Origin: JAGWBD01 sp965220615
GTDB taxonomy: Bacteria; Chloroflexota; Anaerolineae; Aggregatilineales; Phototrophicaceae
Reading direction: 5' to 3'
Length of the DNA stretch: 64,000 nucleotides
Assembly (NCBI GenBank): GCA_965220615.1
Contig: CBDCQL010000002.1
Span: 2,356,001 to 2,420,000 of the forward strand
In this document: piece by piece, positions 16,348 to 24,582 of the stretch
How positions within the stretch are numbered: position 1 is the first letter of the stretch
Layout: the number at the start of each line of letters is the position of its first letter
The notes under the pieces: generated by a model
Seen by the model: only the letters and a program-made list of their open reading frames with translations
What the model was told of the DNA's origin: nothing
Database searches by the model: none
Made by a program: the position numbers and the translations under genes

Positions 16348-17346
16348 ATGGGAGACCGCCTGGCACAGGCCAAACAGCTGGTATGGGACTTCGCGCAGGC
16401 CCGTCAGCAGGGACCCGCCGCGCGCCAGGGCCTTCACCGCTTTCTTGCGCCGCGGCTTGAGTGGCACGGCATCCAGCCCCTGCGTTTGCTGGGTGGCCGC
16501 GACGCCTTTCTCGAGCGCTTTCTGCAGCCCCTCTATCGTGCCTTCCCGGACTGGTTTCGCCGCCCCTACCTCTTTCTCGGCGGCGAATTCGAGGGAAATG
16601 TCTGGGTCGCCGCCATGGGCGACGCCATCGGCAGCTTCGTCAACGAGTGGCGCCTGACGCCGGAACTGGTCGTCGCGCCGACGGGCTTCAGCCTGCGTAC
16701 GCGCTACGGCGAGTTCTGCCGCGTGGAGGGCGGGCGCATCGTCGAGATGCGTTACCTGATGGACCTGCCCGCCCTGTTGCTGCAGGCCGGCATCGATCTC
16801 ATCCCGCCTGGCGCCGCGCACGAGGTCTGGCCGCCCGGCCCGGCCACCGGCGACGGTCTGCACCATGCCGATCGCGATCCCGCCGAGTCGGCCAGTACCC
16901 TGGCGCTGGTCGAGGCGATGATCTTCGGCGGCCTCAACAAGTACGATGGCCTTAACCCCGACAGCCAGGACCTGGTGGAATACTGGCATCCGCAGATGAC
17001 CTGGCACGGGCCGCGCGGCACGGGCTCCTCGCTGGACCTCGATGAGTTCCGTCACCTCGCCCAGGCGCCCATCCTGCGTATGACGCCCGACCGGAAAGGC
17101 GTCGGCCATCGCGCGCGCATCGCCGAGGGCCACTTCGCCGCCTCCACCGGCTGGCCCGCCTCGGTCGGCACCATGACCGGCGACTTCCTCGACTGGCCGG
17201 CCAGCGGCCGCGAGATGCGTCTCAACGTCATGGACTTCTGGCGCCGTGAGGGCGACATGTTGCGCGAGGACTGGGTCATCATCGACATGATCGACGCCGC
17301 CGCCCAGGCCGGCGTCGACGTTTGGCATAAGGTCGGGTTGCGGTGA
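16348..17346 (+). CDS. SnoaL-like (NTF2-fold) protein, two domains
   Basis: 332 residues, two SnoaL-like domains (about 10-145 and 185-325), separated by a Pro/Gly-rich linker. The second carries MTWHGPRGTGSS, the local version of the WYGPAGIG motif shared by the cluster. It starts 7 bp after the MalG stop, and its own stop overlaps the next GTG. By composition and position it is an intracellular enzyme or ligand-binding protein acting on the imported compound; no activity can be assigned. Confidence 0.75.
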   Translation: MGDRLAQAKQLVWDFAQARQQGPAARQGLHRFLAPRLEWHGIQPLRLLGGRDAFLERFLQPLYRAFPDWFRRPYLFLGGEFEGNVWVAAMGDAIGSFVNEWRLTPELVVAPTGFSLRTRYGEFCRVEGGRIVEMRYLMDLPALLLQAGIDLIPPGAAHEVWPPGPATGDGLHHADRDPAESASTLALVEAMIFGGLNKYDGLNPDSQDLVEYWHPQMTWHGPRGTGSSLDLDEFRHLAQAPILRMTPDRKGVGHRARIAEGHFAASTGWPASVGTMTGDFLDWPASGREMRLNVMDFWRREGDMLREDWVIIDMIDAAAQAGVDVWHKVGLR

Positions 17347-17852
17347 GCGACGAGACCGAATTCAACCGACAACTTGTCCTCAACATGCTGGCGGCGCTGC
17401 GTCAGAATCGCGTCGGGCTCATGGCCGATTTCTGGTGGGAGGACATGGTCTGGGAAGGGCCGCCCGGAATCGGCACGATGCGCGGGCTGCGGGCCTTCGA
17501 ATACGACCTGCGCGCCGCCTTCCTGCATTCCTTCCCGGACAAGTTTGATCGCGGCGATCGCGGCATTTTGATCGCCGAAGGCGAGTGGGTGGCCGCCGAA
17601 GGCTTCTTTCACGCCACCTTCGCCCGCGACTGGCTGGGCATCCCCGCCACCGGCCGGGCGACGCGTATTCGCTACACGGACTTCTGGCGCGCGGAAGTGC
17701 GCAACGGCGTGCGCAAGCTGGCCGAAAACCGCGTCACCATCGATATCCTGCACGTGCTGGAACAGTCCGGCTACGACGTGAACCAGGTGCTGCGCTTCGT
17801 GGGCGCGCAGCCGCCGGCCTTCTTCGTCGACGGACAGGAGTCACCAACGTGA
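17343..17852 (+). CDS. SnoaL-like (NTF2-fold) protein, single domain
   Basis: 169 residues, one SnoaL-like domain with MVWEGPPGIGTMRG at about residue 35 and FARDWLGIPATGRATRIRYTDFW in the second half. The GTG start overlaps the previous stop (GTGA), indicating translational coupling. It is a close paralogue of the 169-residue protein at 19022-19531, the same length and about half identical, so a two-gene unit (two-domain plus one-domain protein) was probably duplicated here. Confidence 0.75.
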   Translation: MSDETEFNRQLVLNMLAALRQNRVGLMADFWWEDMVWEGPPGIGTMRGLRAFEYDLRAAFLHSFPDKFDRGDRGILIAEGEWVAAEGFFHATFARDWLGIPATGRATRIRYTDFWRAEVRNGVRKLAENRVTIDILHVLEQSGYDVNQVLRFVGAQPPAFFVDGQESPT

Positions 17853-17868
17853 CGGCGGGAACAAGGCC

Positions 17869-18873
17869 TTGAACCCTGACTTGAGCCGCGCGGACAAAAC
17901 GATCGTCGGCGACCTGTGGCGGGCCCTGTTGCGGGAGCAGGACGGCGCCGCCGCACTGGAATCCTGCGCCGCAGCGGACCTGCGTCTGCAGGCCTTTCAC
18001 CCCGTCAACGAGGTGCAGGGCCTTGACGCCCTTGCGCGCGACTTCGCTGCGCCCCTGTGCCAGGCCTTCCCCGACCTGCAGCGCCGCCCTTACATCAGCA
18101 TCGCCGGTGAACACAAAGACGCCACCTGGGTCGCCACCACCGGAGATTTCATCGGCAGTTTTGTGAACGACTGGCTCGGCATCCGCGCCTGCGGACACAG
18201 CATCCACGTCCGCTTCGGCGAATTCTGCCGCGTCGAGGACGGTCGCGTCCGCGATATCATGCTGCTGCTCGATCTGGTCAGCCTGCTGCGCCAGTGCGGT
18301 CGCCAGGCCCTGCCGCCAGAAAGCGGCGCCACGCGCTGGATCCCCGGTCCCCGCGCCGGTGACGGTCTGCGCCAGTCCGGCGCCGACCCCGCCGACTCCG
18401 CGCGCAGCCTCGATCTGGTACTGGCCATGATCGACGGCCTCAACGACTACGACGGCCAGACCATCGCCAGCATGAGCATGACGCGCTTCTGGACGCAGGA
18501 CATGCGCTGGTACGGCCCGGCCGGCATCGGCTCCACCGTCGGCCTGGAGGGTTTCGAGCGGCACCACCAAATCCCCTTCCTGCGCGCCTTCCCCGACCGC
18601 ATCGGCGGCACGGAAGACACCGTCTGGATCGCCGAGGGCCCCTACGTGGCCTGCGCCGGTTTCCCGGTGCTGCACATGCGCCATCTGGGGCCGTATCTGG
18701 GGCATCCCGCCACCGGAGTGGCCGTCACGATGCGCGGCATCGACTGGTGGAAGCGGTCAGGCGACAGACTGGCGGAGAACTGGGTCTTCGTCGACCTGCC
18801 GGACTTTTTCGACCAGCTCGACGTAGACCTGCGTCAACGCGATTTGTCAACCGTAGTCAGGGCCAGGGACTGA
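17869..18873 (+). CDS. SnoaL-like (NTF2-fold) protein, two domains
   Basis: 334 residues from a TTG start; no in-frame ATG fits better, and GGGAACAAGG lies just upstream. Two SnoaL-like domains (about 15-145 and 180-325), the second with MRWYGPAGIGSTVG. It is a paralogue of the protein at 16348-17346: the first domains share DLQRRPYI/DWFRRPYL and the RFGEFCRVE/RYGEFCRVE segment. Function unknown. Confidence 0.72.
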   Translation: MNPDLSRADKTIVGDLWRALLREQDGAAALESCAAADLRLQAFHPVNEVQGLDALARDFAAPLCQAFPDLQRRPYISIAGEHKDATWVATTGDFIGSFVNDWLGIRACGHSIHVRFGEFCRVEDGRVRDIMLLLDLVSLLRQCGRQALPPESGATRWIPGPRAGDGLRQSGADPADSARSLDLVLAMIDGLNDYDGQTIASMSMTRFWTQDMRWYGPAGIGSTVGLEGFERHHQIPFLRAFPDRIGGTEDTVWIAEGPYVACAGFPVLHMRHLGPYLGHPATGVAVTMRGIDWWKRSGDRLAENWVFVDLPDFFDQLDVDLRQRDLSTVVRARD

Positions 18874-18880
18874 TGAAGAC

Positions 18881-18949
18881 GGCCCTCACCCCAAACCCTT
18901 TCCCGTCCTGGGGGACGGGAGCGGCGGGAAAGAGTTGGGCGTGAGGGCC
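18881..18949. repeat. CTCTCCCT-family inverted repeat inside the operon
   Basis: A 69-bp imperfect hairpin that begins GGCCCTCACC and ends GGTGAGGGCC-like, with an inner CCCGTCC/GGACGGG stem. It belongs to the repeat family seen at 0.5-1.9 and 7.3 kb and separates two SnoaL-like genes that would otherwise be contiguous. Confidence 0.65.
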
Positions 18950-19021
18950 AGACATTCATCATGACCTCTCCCTGAGTGGCCACCATTGCCGGAACCTGCA
19001 GCAACAATGAAGGAGTTCACC

Positions 19022-19531
19022 ATGGGCGAAGCGGAGCGCCGCAACAACCAGCTGGTCGAGGACATGTACGCCGGCCTGAACCAGAACCGCAGCGGCAACA
19101 TGGACGAGTACTGGTTCGAGGACATGGTCTGGTACGGCCCCGCCGGCATCGGCACCAAACGCGGCATTGACGAGTTCGATTACGACTACCGCAAGGACTT
19201 CATCCACTCTTTCCCCGACAAGGTCGGCAGGGACGTTATCCGCCTCGCCCAGGGCGACTGGGTCGCCGGCACCGGCTACCAGACCGCCACCTTCGCCCGC
19301 GACTGGCTGGGAATTCCGGCCACCGGGCAGCAAATCAGGATGTGCTACATGGACTTCTGGCGCGTCGAGGAACGCGGGGGCGAGCACAAGCTGGCCGAAA
19401 ACCACGTGCTGATCGACATCCTCGGCGTGCTGGAGCAGGCCGGCTACGACGTCAACAAGGTGCTGCGCTTCGTCGGCTCGAAGCCGCCCGAATTCTTCGA
19501 GGAACAGGATAAAGAGAAGGCGGGTGACTGA
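19022..19531 (+). CDS. SnoaL-like (NTF2-fold) protein, single domain
   Basis: 169 residues from ATG 19022, which has GAAGGAG seven bases upstream; the TTG at 18986 is not needed. One SnoaL-like domain with MVWYGPAGIGTKRG and FARDWLGIPATGQQIRMCYMDFW, closely matching the protein at 17343-17852. Its last base overlaps the next ATG (TGATG), so translation is coupled. Reaction unknown. Confidence 0.77.
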   Translation: MGEAERRNNQLVEDMYAGLNQNRSGNMDEYWFEDMVWYGPAGIGTKRGIDEFDYDYRKDFIHSFPDKVGRDVIRLAQGDWVAGTGYQTATFARDWLGIPATGQQIRMCYMDFWRVEERGGEHKLAENHVLIDILGVLEQAGYDVNKVLRFVGSKPPEFFEEQDKEKAGD

Positions 19532-20685
19532 TGTCGCCCAACGTCAATCCTGACGAGCGACCCGCGGACCCGCCAAAAACCTTCACCCCGGTCGATCAGG
19601 ATCGCAACCTCGCCAACAAACGCCTGGTCCAGGCCGCCTGGCAGGATCTGACGCTGGCGCCGCCGGAGCAGCTGGGCCAGGTCCTCGCCGCCGCCTACAG
19701 CGAGGACGCCGACTTTCACGGTACGCACCCGGTCAACGACCTGAAAGGCACTGCCGCCATCCGCCGCGAGTTTCTGGAGCCGCTGCGTGCAGCCCTGCCC
19801 GACGTCGAACGCCGTGAAGGCATCCTCGCCGGCGGCGTCTACCAGGGCCGCGAACTGGTCGCCTGTTACGGCCACTACCTCGGCACCTTCGCTGAAGACT
19901 GGTTCGATATCCCCGCCACGCAACAGATTCTGAAGGTGCATTACTGCGAATGCCACGACATGCTGGACGGCAAGATCCGCCGCAGTTACGTCTTCATCGA
20001 CTATCTCGACGTCATGCGCCAGGCCGGTTACTGGCCGCTGGCGCCTTCATTGGGGCGCGAGGGCGTCTGGCAACACCCCATGACCAACGATGGTGTGTTG
20101 CTCTCGCCGCAGGACGGGGCGACGTCGCGCCGCAGCCTCGACCTCGTCATGGCCATGCAGACCGCCATGACCTGGTATGGCGGTGGCGCCCCGACGCGCG
20201 CCAACCTCGACGACATGCAGCAGCGGCGCTTCTGGCATCCCTGGATGCTGTGGTACGGCCCGGCCGGCATCGGCAGCACCCGCGGCCTCGCCAACTACGA
20301 ACAGTACCACCAGGTCCCCTTCCTCGTCGCCTTCCCGGACCGCGGCAAGCTGCAGGGTGCGGGCTACAGCGGCCACTTCATCCGCATCGGCGACGGCGAC
20401 TACGCGGTCACCGGCGGCTGGGGCCACCTGTTGGCCACGCACACGGGCGTCGACTGGCTTGGCCTGGCGCCGACCAACAAGGTCGTCAACATGCGCGTGA
20501 TGGACTTCTACCGCTGCGATACGGACGAAGCGGGCGTGACCACCCTGCGCGAGAACTGGGTGCCGATCGACATTCCGCATCTGCTGCTGCAGATGGGCGT
20601 GGACGTCTTCGGCCGCATGCGTCACCAGTTTCGTCAGACGGGCGCCATCAACGCCAGCGACTTCCTGCTGCGCGAGGGGCGCTGA
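19531..20685 (+). CDS. SnoaL-like (NTF2-fold) protein, two domains
   Basis: 384 residues, the largest of the set. The first SnoaL-like domain (about 25-165) includes GHYLGTFAEDWFDIPATQQ, and the second (about 205-365) includes MLWYGPAGIGSTRG. The start overlaps the previous stop. The last SnoaL-like gene of the operon, followed after 138 bp by the enolase-superfamily gene. The order two-domain, one-domain, two-domain, one-domain, two-domain suggests stepwise duplication with functional divergence. Confidence 0.75.
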   Translation: MSPNVNPDERPADPPKTFTPVDQDRNLANKRLVQAAWQDLTLAPPEQLGQVLAAAYSEDADFHGTHPVNDLKGTAAIRREFLEPLRAALPDVERREGILAGGVYQGRELVACYGHYLGTFAEDWFDIPATQQILKVHYCECHDMLDGKIRRSYVFIDYLDVMRQAGYWPLAPSLGREGVWQHPMTNDGVLLSPQDGATSRRSLDLVMAMQTAMTWYGGGAPTRANLDDMQQRRFWHPWMLWYGPAGIGSTRGLANYEQYHQVPFLVAFPDRGKLQGAGYSGHFIRIGDGDYAVTGGWGHLLATHTGVDWLGLAPTNKVVNMRVMDFYRCDTDEAGVTTLRENWVPIDIPHLLLQMGVDVFGRMRHQFRQTGAINASDFLLREGR

Positions 20686-20823
20686 AGGCCCTGCGCGACG
20701 GCCGGCATGGCGACCATTTCGTGATCGCTGGCGGCGGCGCGGCGCGACCTGTGGCACACTTCTTTTTCCGGCGGTGCCGGAGGCTGCATAGACGGCAAAT
20801 TCACCCCCAGGGAAGGCGGCGAC

Positions 20824-21930
20824 ATGAAGATCACCGACATTGAACTGCGACAGTACCGTTGGGAGCGGGGCACGGCCATCCGCAACGGCAAACACGTTTA
20901 CACCCACAGCGGTCTCAATCTGACTTGCGTCCATACGGATGCGGGCGTCACGGGCATCGGCTGGGCGCACAAGCCGCAGACGATGGGCATGGCGAAGGTG
21001 ACGCAGGGCTTGCTGGAATACTTCAAACCGCAGGTGATCGGTCAGGACCCCTTCGATTACCGCCGCATCTGGGAGACGCTGTGGGAACCCAAACTCGTCG
21101 GGCGGCGCGGCATCACGACCCGCTTCATCAGCGGGCTGGACATCGCGCTCTGGGACCTGATGGGCAAGGCCACGGGCAAGTCCGTCCACAAGCTGCTGGG
21201 CGGCTTTCGCGATCGCGTGCCCGCCTACATCGCGGGCGGCTATTACGAAGAGGGCAAGGGACTCGCCGGCCTGGCCGCGGAAATGGAGAAGAACCTGACG
21301 CTCGGCGCAAGGGCCGTCAAGATGAAAATCGGCGGGGTTCCAATCGATGAAGACGTCGAGCGCGTTCGCGTTGCGCGCGAGACTATCGGCGCCGGGATCA
21401 AACTGATGGTGGACGCCAATTGCGCCTACAGCGTGCCCGAGGCGATCAGCATCGCCCGCAAGATGGAGCCTTACGACGTCTTCTGGTTTGAGGAACCGAT
21501 CGCGCCGGATGACTACCGCGGGCATGGCAAACTGGCGCAGGCCACCTCGATCCCCATCGCCACAGGCGAAAACGAATACACGCGCTACGGCTTTCGCGAT
21601 CTGATCGCCGCCGACGCCGCGGCGATATTCAATTCGGATGCACAGATTCTCGGTGGCATCACCGAATTCATGAACGTCGCCGCCCTCGCGTCCGCCCATG
21701 GTCTGCAGATCGCGCCCCATGGCGACCAGGAGGTCCATCTGCATCTGGTCGCCGCCATCCCCAACGGTCTCATCGTTGAGTTCTATCGCGAGACCGTCGA
21801 TACCAACCGTGGCAGGATTTTCAAGGAAAAAATGACGCTGGATGAAGACGGCTGGTTGACCGTTCCCGATCGGCCGGGACTGGGGGTCACGCCGGATTTC
21901 GAATTCCTTGAGCGCTTCCGCATCAACTGA
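20824..21930 (+). CDS. Enolase-superfamily (mandelate racemase/muconate-lactonizing) sugar-acid dehydratase
   Basis: 368 residues, with the capping domain (1-120) and TIM barrel. Active-site residues are recognisable: K166 and K168 in KMKIG, metal ligands D197 (VDANCAY), E223 or E224 (FEEP) and E249 (TGEN), and the catalytic His in APHGDQEVH near residue 302. The His points to the mandelate racemase subgroup, which dehydrates sugar acids such as galactonate or rhamnonate. The exact substrate is unknown. It closes the SnoaL/ABC operon and gives the best hint that the imported compound is a sugar acid or is oxidised to one. Confidence 0.88.
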   Translation: MKITDIELRQYRWERGTAIRNGKHVYTHSGLNLTCVHTDAGVTGIGWAHKPQTMGMAKVTQGLLEYFKPQVIGQDPFDYRRIWETLWEPKLVGRRGITTRFISGLDIALWDLMGKATGKSVHKLLGGFRDRVPAYIAGGYYEEGKGLAGLAAEMEKNLTLGARAVKMKIGGVPIDEDVERVRVARETIGAGIKLMVDANCAYSVPEAISIARKMEPYDVFWFEEPIAPDDYRGHGKLAQATSIPIATGENEYTRYGFRDLIAADAAAIFNSDAQILGGITEFMNVAALASAHGLQIAPHGDQEVHLHLVAAIPNGLIVEFYRETVDTNRGRIFKEKMTLDEDGWLTVPDRPGLGVTPDFEFLERFRIN

Positions 21931-22090
21931 CGCCCGCGCCACGCGCCGCTACGACCACCTCGTCATCGGCGGCGGCAGCGCCGCTTGCGTCGTGGCGGCG
22001 CGCCTGGCCGCTGCGGGGCGTCGCGTCGCCCCCCGCAGGCGTAGGGGCGAGCGGATTATACCCCGACCACTGATCACTCCAAAGGCGTAA
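21908..22090 (+). pseudogene. Truncated GMC oxidoreductase (N-terminal FAD-binding relic)
   Basis: The frame encodes RYDHLVIGGGSAACVVAARLAAAGRRV, the start of a glucose-methanol-choline oxidoreductase (dinucleotide-binding GGGSA motif), then diverges after about 40 residues and stops at 22090. The family normally has more than 500 residues, so only a stub remains. It overlaps the end of the enolase-superfamily gene, which suggests that a flavin oxidoreductase once followed in the operon and was deleted. The break lies near a GTAGGGGCGA string like the edge of the palindromic repeats. Confidence 0.6.
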
Positions 22091-22736
22091 GCGTTAGTTC
22101 CCAACGCCCGGACACATTCTCTGTTGTAATTACTGCATCACAACCTTCAGACATGAAGAGGGCGTCTGCACCGCTTCCGGCGGCATCGCCCCGGCTCAGG
22201 ATAAACAAGTGTGATCCCATCCTCGGCCCTTCCCCGCAATTTCCGCTTAGCGCTTGCACCTCCGCAATGAAAAAGTCGTCGGTGACGACATTGGCCCGAT
22301 ACGTGCCCGAAGGAATGTTCACCGGGCCTATCATTTTTGGGCCGGTGTCGGACCATCCAAGATCAGCGGCATCTTCTGATCGAGCCCCACAAGCCACAAG
22401 CAACTGATCGAGTGCGTTTGCGTAGGCCATCACACTTGCATGCACTTCGGAAATGAATGCAGCAAAATCCGTTGGATCCGCTGTTTCGATATCGGAAATG
22501 GCTTCCTGGAATGTCAATGACGATTGCAATAAACCTTCATTCCAGTCCTCAACTGTACAGTTGTCGCCGTCGCCATCCTGCGCCAGCGCCATCGATGTCG
22601 CCAGCATCAGGATCGCGATCGTCAGCGCGGCGAACCCGCCATTGTTGATCGCCCACGTCACTCCCTTTTTGATCCTCTCAATCACTTCTGCCTCCTGCTT
22701 CACTGCATCGCTGATAAATTCCTTCGGCATTTCCAC
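22074..22736 (-). CDS. Membrane-anchored secreted protein of unknown function
   Basis: 220 residues, not recognised. A charged amphipathic N-terminus (residues 1-30) precedes one hydrophobic helix (FAALTIAILMLATSMALA, about 35-52). The remainder would lie outside. The exported part has an Asp/Glu-rich helical segment (60-125) and a C-terminal beta-rich stretch with GPVNIPSGTYRANVVTDDFF and two Cys. The ATG lies inside the 3' end of the upstream SocA/Panacea-like gene (37-bp overlap), so the two are likely co-translated and may work together. Confidence 0.6.
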   Translation of the reverse strand: MEMPKEFISDAVKQEAEVIERIKKGVTWAINNGGFAALTIAILMLATSMALAQDGDGDNCTVEDWNEGLLQSSLTFQEAISDIETADPTDFAAFISEVHASVMAYANALDQLLVACGARSEDAADLGWSDTGPKMIGPVNIPSGTYRANVVTDDFFIAEVQALSGNCGEGPRMGSHLFILSRGDAAGSGADALFMSEGCDAVITTENVSGRWELTLTPLE

Positions 22737-23359
22737 CGGCCCGTCGACGGCCCCGGCGATCTCCTTTTACTGGTGTCGAAACGTCCTTCAGAGACGGCTC
22801 TGTCCAGCCGTACCACGGCCTGCAGAAACTCCGGATTCAGCATCATGTCCAGCTCTTCCGCCAGGTCGTCGTCAAGCGCGACGCGAACAGGTCTCCGGGC
22901 GATCTCGCGCACCAATACGCGTCCATGTCGCAGCCCCTGCAGTTCCCGATCTTCGCGCAGGAGCGAATCCAGTTCATAGGGTTTCAGGAATCCGTAACGC
23001 GCAACACTCTCGCGCAGGGCATCAGCGAGTTGTGGCAACCCTTCTTCACAGGCGTCACAGACTTCGCGAAAATCCTCGCCGTCGTGGGTCAACCAGCGCG
23101 CCCGGTAGCCGGAGCCGTTGCGTGTATCCCGCTGCACAATATCCAATTCAAACATGTGCAGGAGTTGGACCGAGGCGTCGCGGCTGAAAGGCCCCTCTTC
23201 CGTATAGTGAAAGGTGAAGGGTTTCGGTTCCACGTCGCGCGTGGCGAGGTACAGCACTTTCTGCAAATGCCGGTCATTGTCCACGCCGTCGGGGAACTGC
23301 GCGATCAGGTACATCAGCGTCAGGCGCTGCAAGGTCTCGCGATCGATTATCGAACTCAA
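22700..23359 (-). CDS. SocA/Panacea-like antitoxin-type protein
   Basis: 219 residues. The segment LTLMYLIAQFPDGVDNDRHLQKVLYLAT followed by FTFHYTEEGPFSRDA resembles the SocA/Panacea antitoxin domain (LQKxLYxA and yGPf hallmarks). It is clearly paralogous to the protein at 32781-33389. The TTG at 23359 was chosen because it aligns residue for residue with the ATG of that paralogue and follows GAGGGAG; a GTG at 23395 is the alternative. The C-terminal 25 residues overlap the start of the membrane-protein gene. Family assignment is by motif and moderate. Confidence 0.5.
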   Translation of the reverse strand: MSSIIDRETLQRLTLMYLIAQFPDGVDNDRHLQKVLYLATRDVEPKPFTFHYTEEGPFSRDASVQLLHMFELDIVQRDTRNGSGYRARWLTHDGEDFREVCDACEEGLPQLADALRESVARYGFLKPYELDSLLREDRELQGLRHGRVLVREIARRPVRVALDDDLAEELDMMLNPEFLQAVVRLDRAVSEGRFDTSKRRSPGPSTGRWKCRRNLSAMQ

Positions 23360-23510
23360 TGGAACTGGCTCCCTCTCCCGTCGCCAATGTAGCACAGCCT
23401 CAGGGCCGCGGTCTTTCGACAGTACCGTGCCACGCGGGCGCTGCGCCTCCTGGGCGGCGGGGGTTGAGCTACGCCTGCGGGCCGGGACCAGGCCCGTAGC
23501 TGCGCGCCAT

Positions 23511-23726
23511 TCAGTGTTTCGGCTTCTCCGTCAAATCACTGCCGCAGTGCTTGCAAATGATGGCCTCCGGCTGAATCAATTCAGCGCAGTAAGGGCATTT
23601 CACGCCCCCGGCAGAGACGGACGCCCGGCCGCGTGGCCGCACCAGGCCGAAAACACTAGCCAGAAAGAAGACAGAAACGCCACAGATGACCAGAATGATG
23701 ATGAGTTCAGTGGGCCCCAGGTTCAT
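23511..23726 (-). CDS. Small membrane protein with C-terminal zinc ribbon
   Basis: 71 residues. ATG at 23726 has GGAGG seven bases upstream. One transmembrane helix (TELIIILVICGVSVFFLASV, about 6-25) is followed by a basic linker and a four-cysteine zinc ribbon, CPYCAELIQPEAIICKHCG. Such proteins are common and of unknown role. It stands alone between the SDR operon and the Panacea-like gene. Confidence 0.75.
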   Translation of the reverse strand: MNLGPTELIIILVICGVSVFFLASVFGLVRPRGRASVSAGGVKCPYCAELIQPEAIICKHCGSDLTEKPKH

Positions 23727-23829
23727 TTGGCCTCCTGACAGCACTCACTTTTGTACAGAATACGGCATACTTTCTTGCACAGTTCAAAGTTCAGGGGTGA
23801 CCCTGCGGGAATGGTCCGGCGCCGGCGCC

Positions 23830-24582
23830 TCAATTCAGCGGCCGACCCCCATCTACCGCGATCACCGCGCCGGTCGTGAAGCGCAGTTGCGTGGCGAGGG
23901 CCAGCACGGCCGCGGCCACCTCTTCAGGACGGGCGATGCGGCCCAGCGGCGTTTTGTCGCGTTGCTCCTGGATCAGCGCCGGCGGCATGCGCAGCGCGTA
24001 TTCGCCCTCGACCCAGCCGGGCGATACGCTGACCACGCGGACCTGCGGCGCCAGGGCCCGCGCCAGACTCTTCGTCACGTTGTCCAGCGCGGCCTTGCTG
24101 GCGCAGTAGGCGATGTTGCTGCCATGCCCCGTGCGTCCCGCCACCGAACTGATGTTGACCACCAGGCCGCCTTCCCCCGCCGCCAGCAGCGGCCGCATGG
24201 CGCGCACGGCCCCGATGGCGCCGCGCACGTTGACGCGGAAGATGGAGTCGATGAGTTCGTCGTCCAGAGCCTCCAGGTCGTCGTGCGGGACAGGCCTGGT
24301 AATGCCGGCGTTGTTGATCAGCAGGTCCAGGCGACCGGGGCCTGCGACAATGCGCTGCGCAAGCGCTGCCAGCGCGGCACTGTCCTCTACCCGGGCCTGA
24401 GCCACCAGGTGGCCCTCCCCCGGCAGTTCCGCCGCGAGGGCGTCGGCCCGCGCCTGGTCGCTGTTGAAGGTGATGACCACCGTCGCGCCGGCGTCGGCCA
24501 GGGCGCGGCAGATGGCGCTGCCGATGCCGCCGCCGCCGCCCGTGACCAGCGCGACCTGACCCTTCAGCAACTGCGAAGCCAT
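23830..24582 (-). CDS. Short-chain dehydrogenase/reductase
   Basis: NAD(P)-dependent SDR, 250 residues. Rossmann motif TGGGGGIG (residues 14-21), NNAG, catalytic Ser in NISSVAG, and YCASK (Tyr-x3-Lys) are all present; the C-terminus ends VDGGRPLN as expected. The ATG overlaps the stop of the HisD-like gene (TGATG), so it is the last gene of the five-gene operon. Paired with a HisD-type dehydrogenase it may oxidise or invert a hydroxyl of the same substrate; the substrate itself is not known. Confidence 0.88.
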   Translation of the reverse strand: MASQLLKGQVALVTGGGGGIGSAICRALADAGATVVITFNSDQARADALAAELPGEGHLVAQARVEDSAALAALAQRIVAGPGRLDLLINNAGITRPVPHDDLEALDDELIDSIFRVNVRGAIGAVRAMRPLLAAGEGGLVVNISSVAGRTGHGSNIAYCASKAALDNVTKSLARALAPQVRVVSVSPGWVEGEYALRMPPALIQEQRDKTPLGRIARPEEVAAAVLALATQLRFTTGAVIAVDGGRPLN

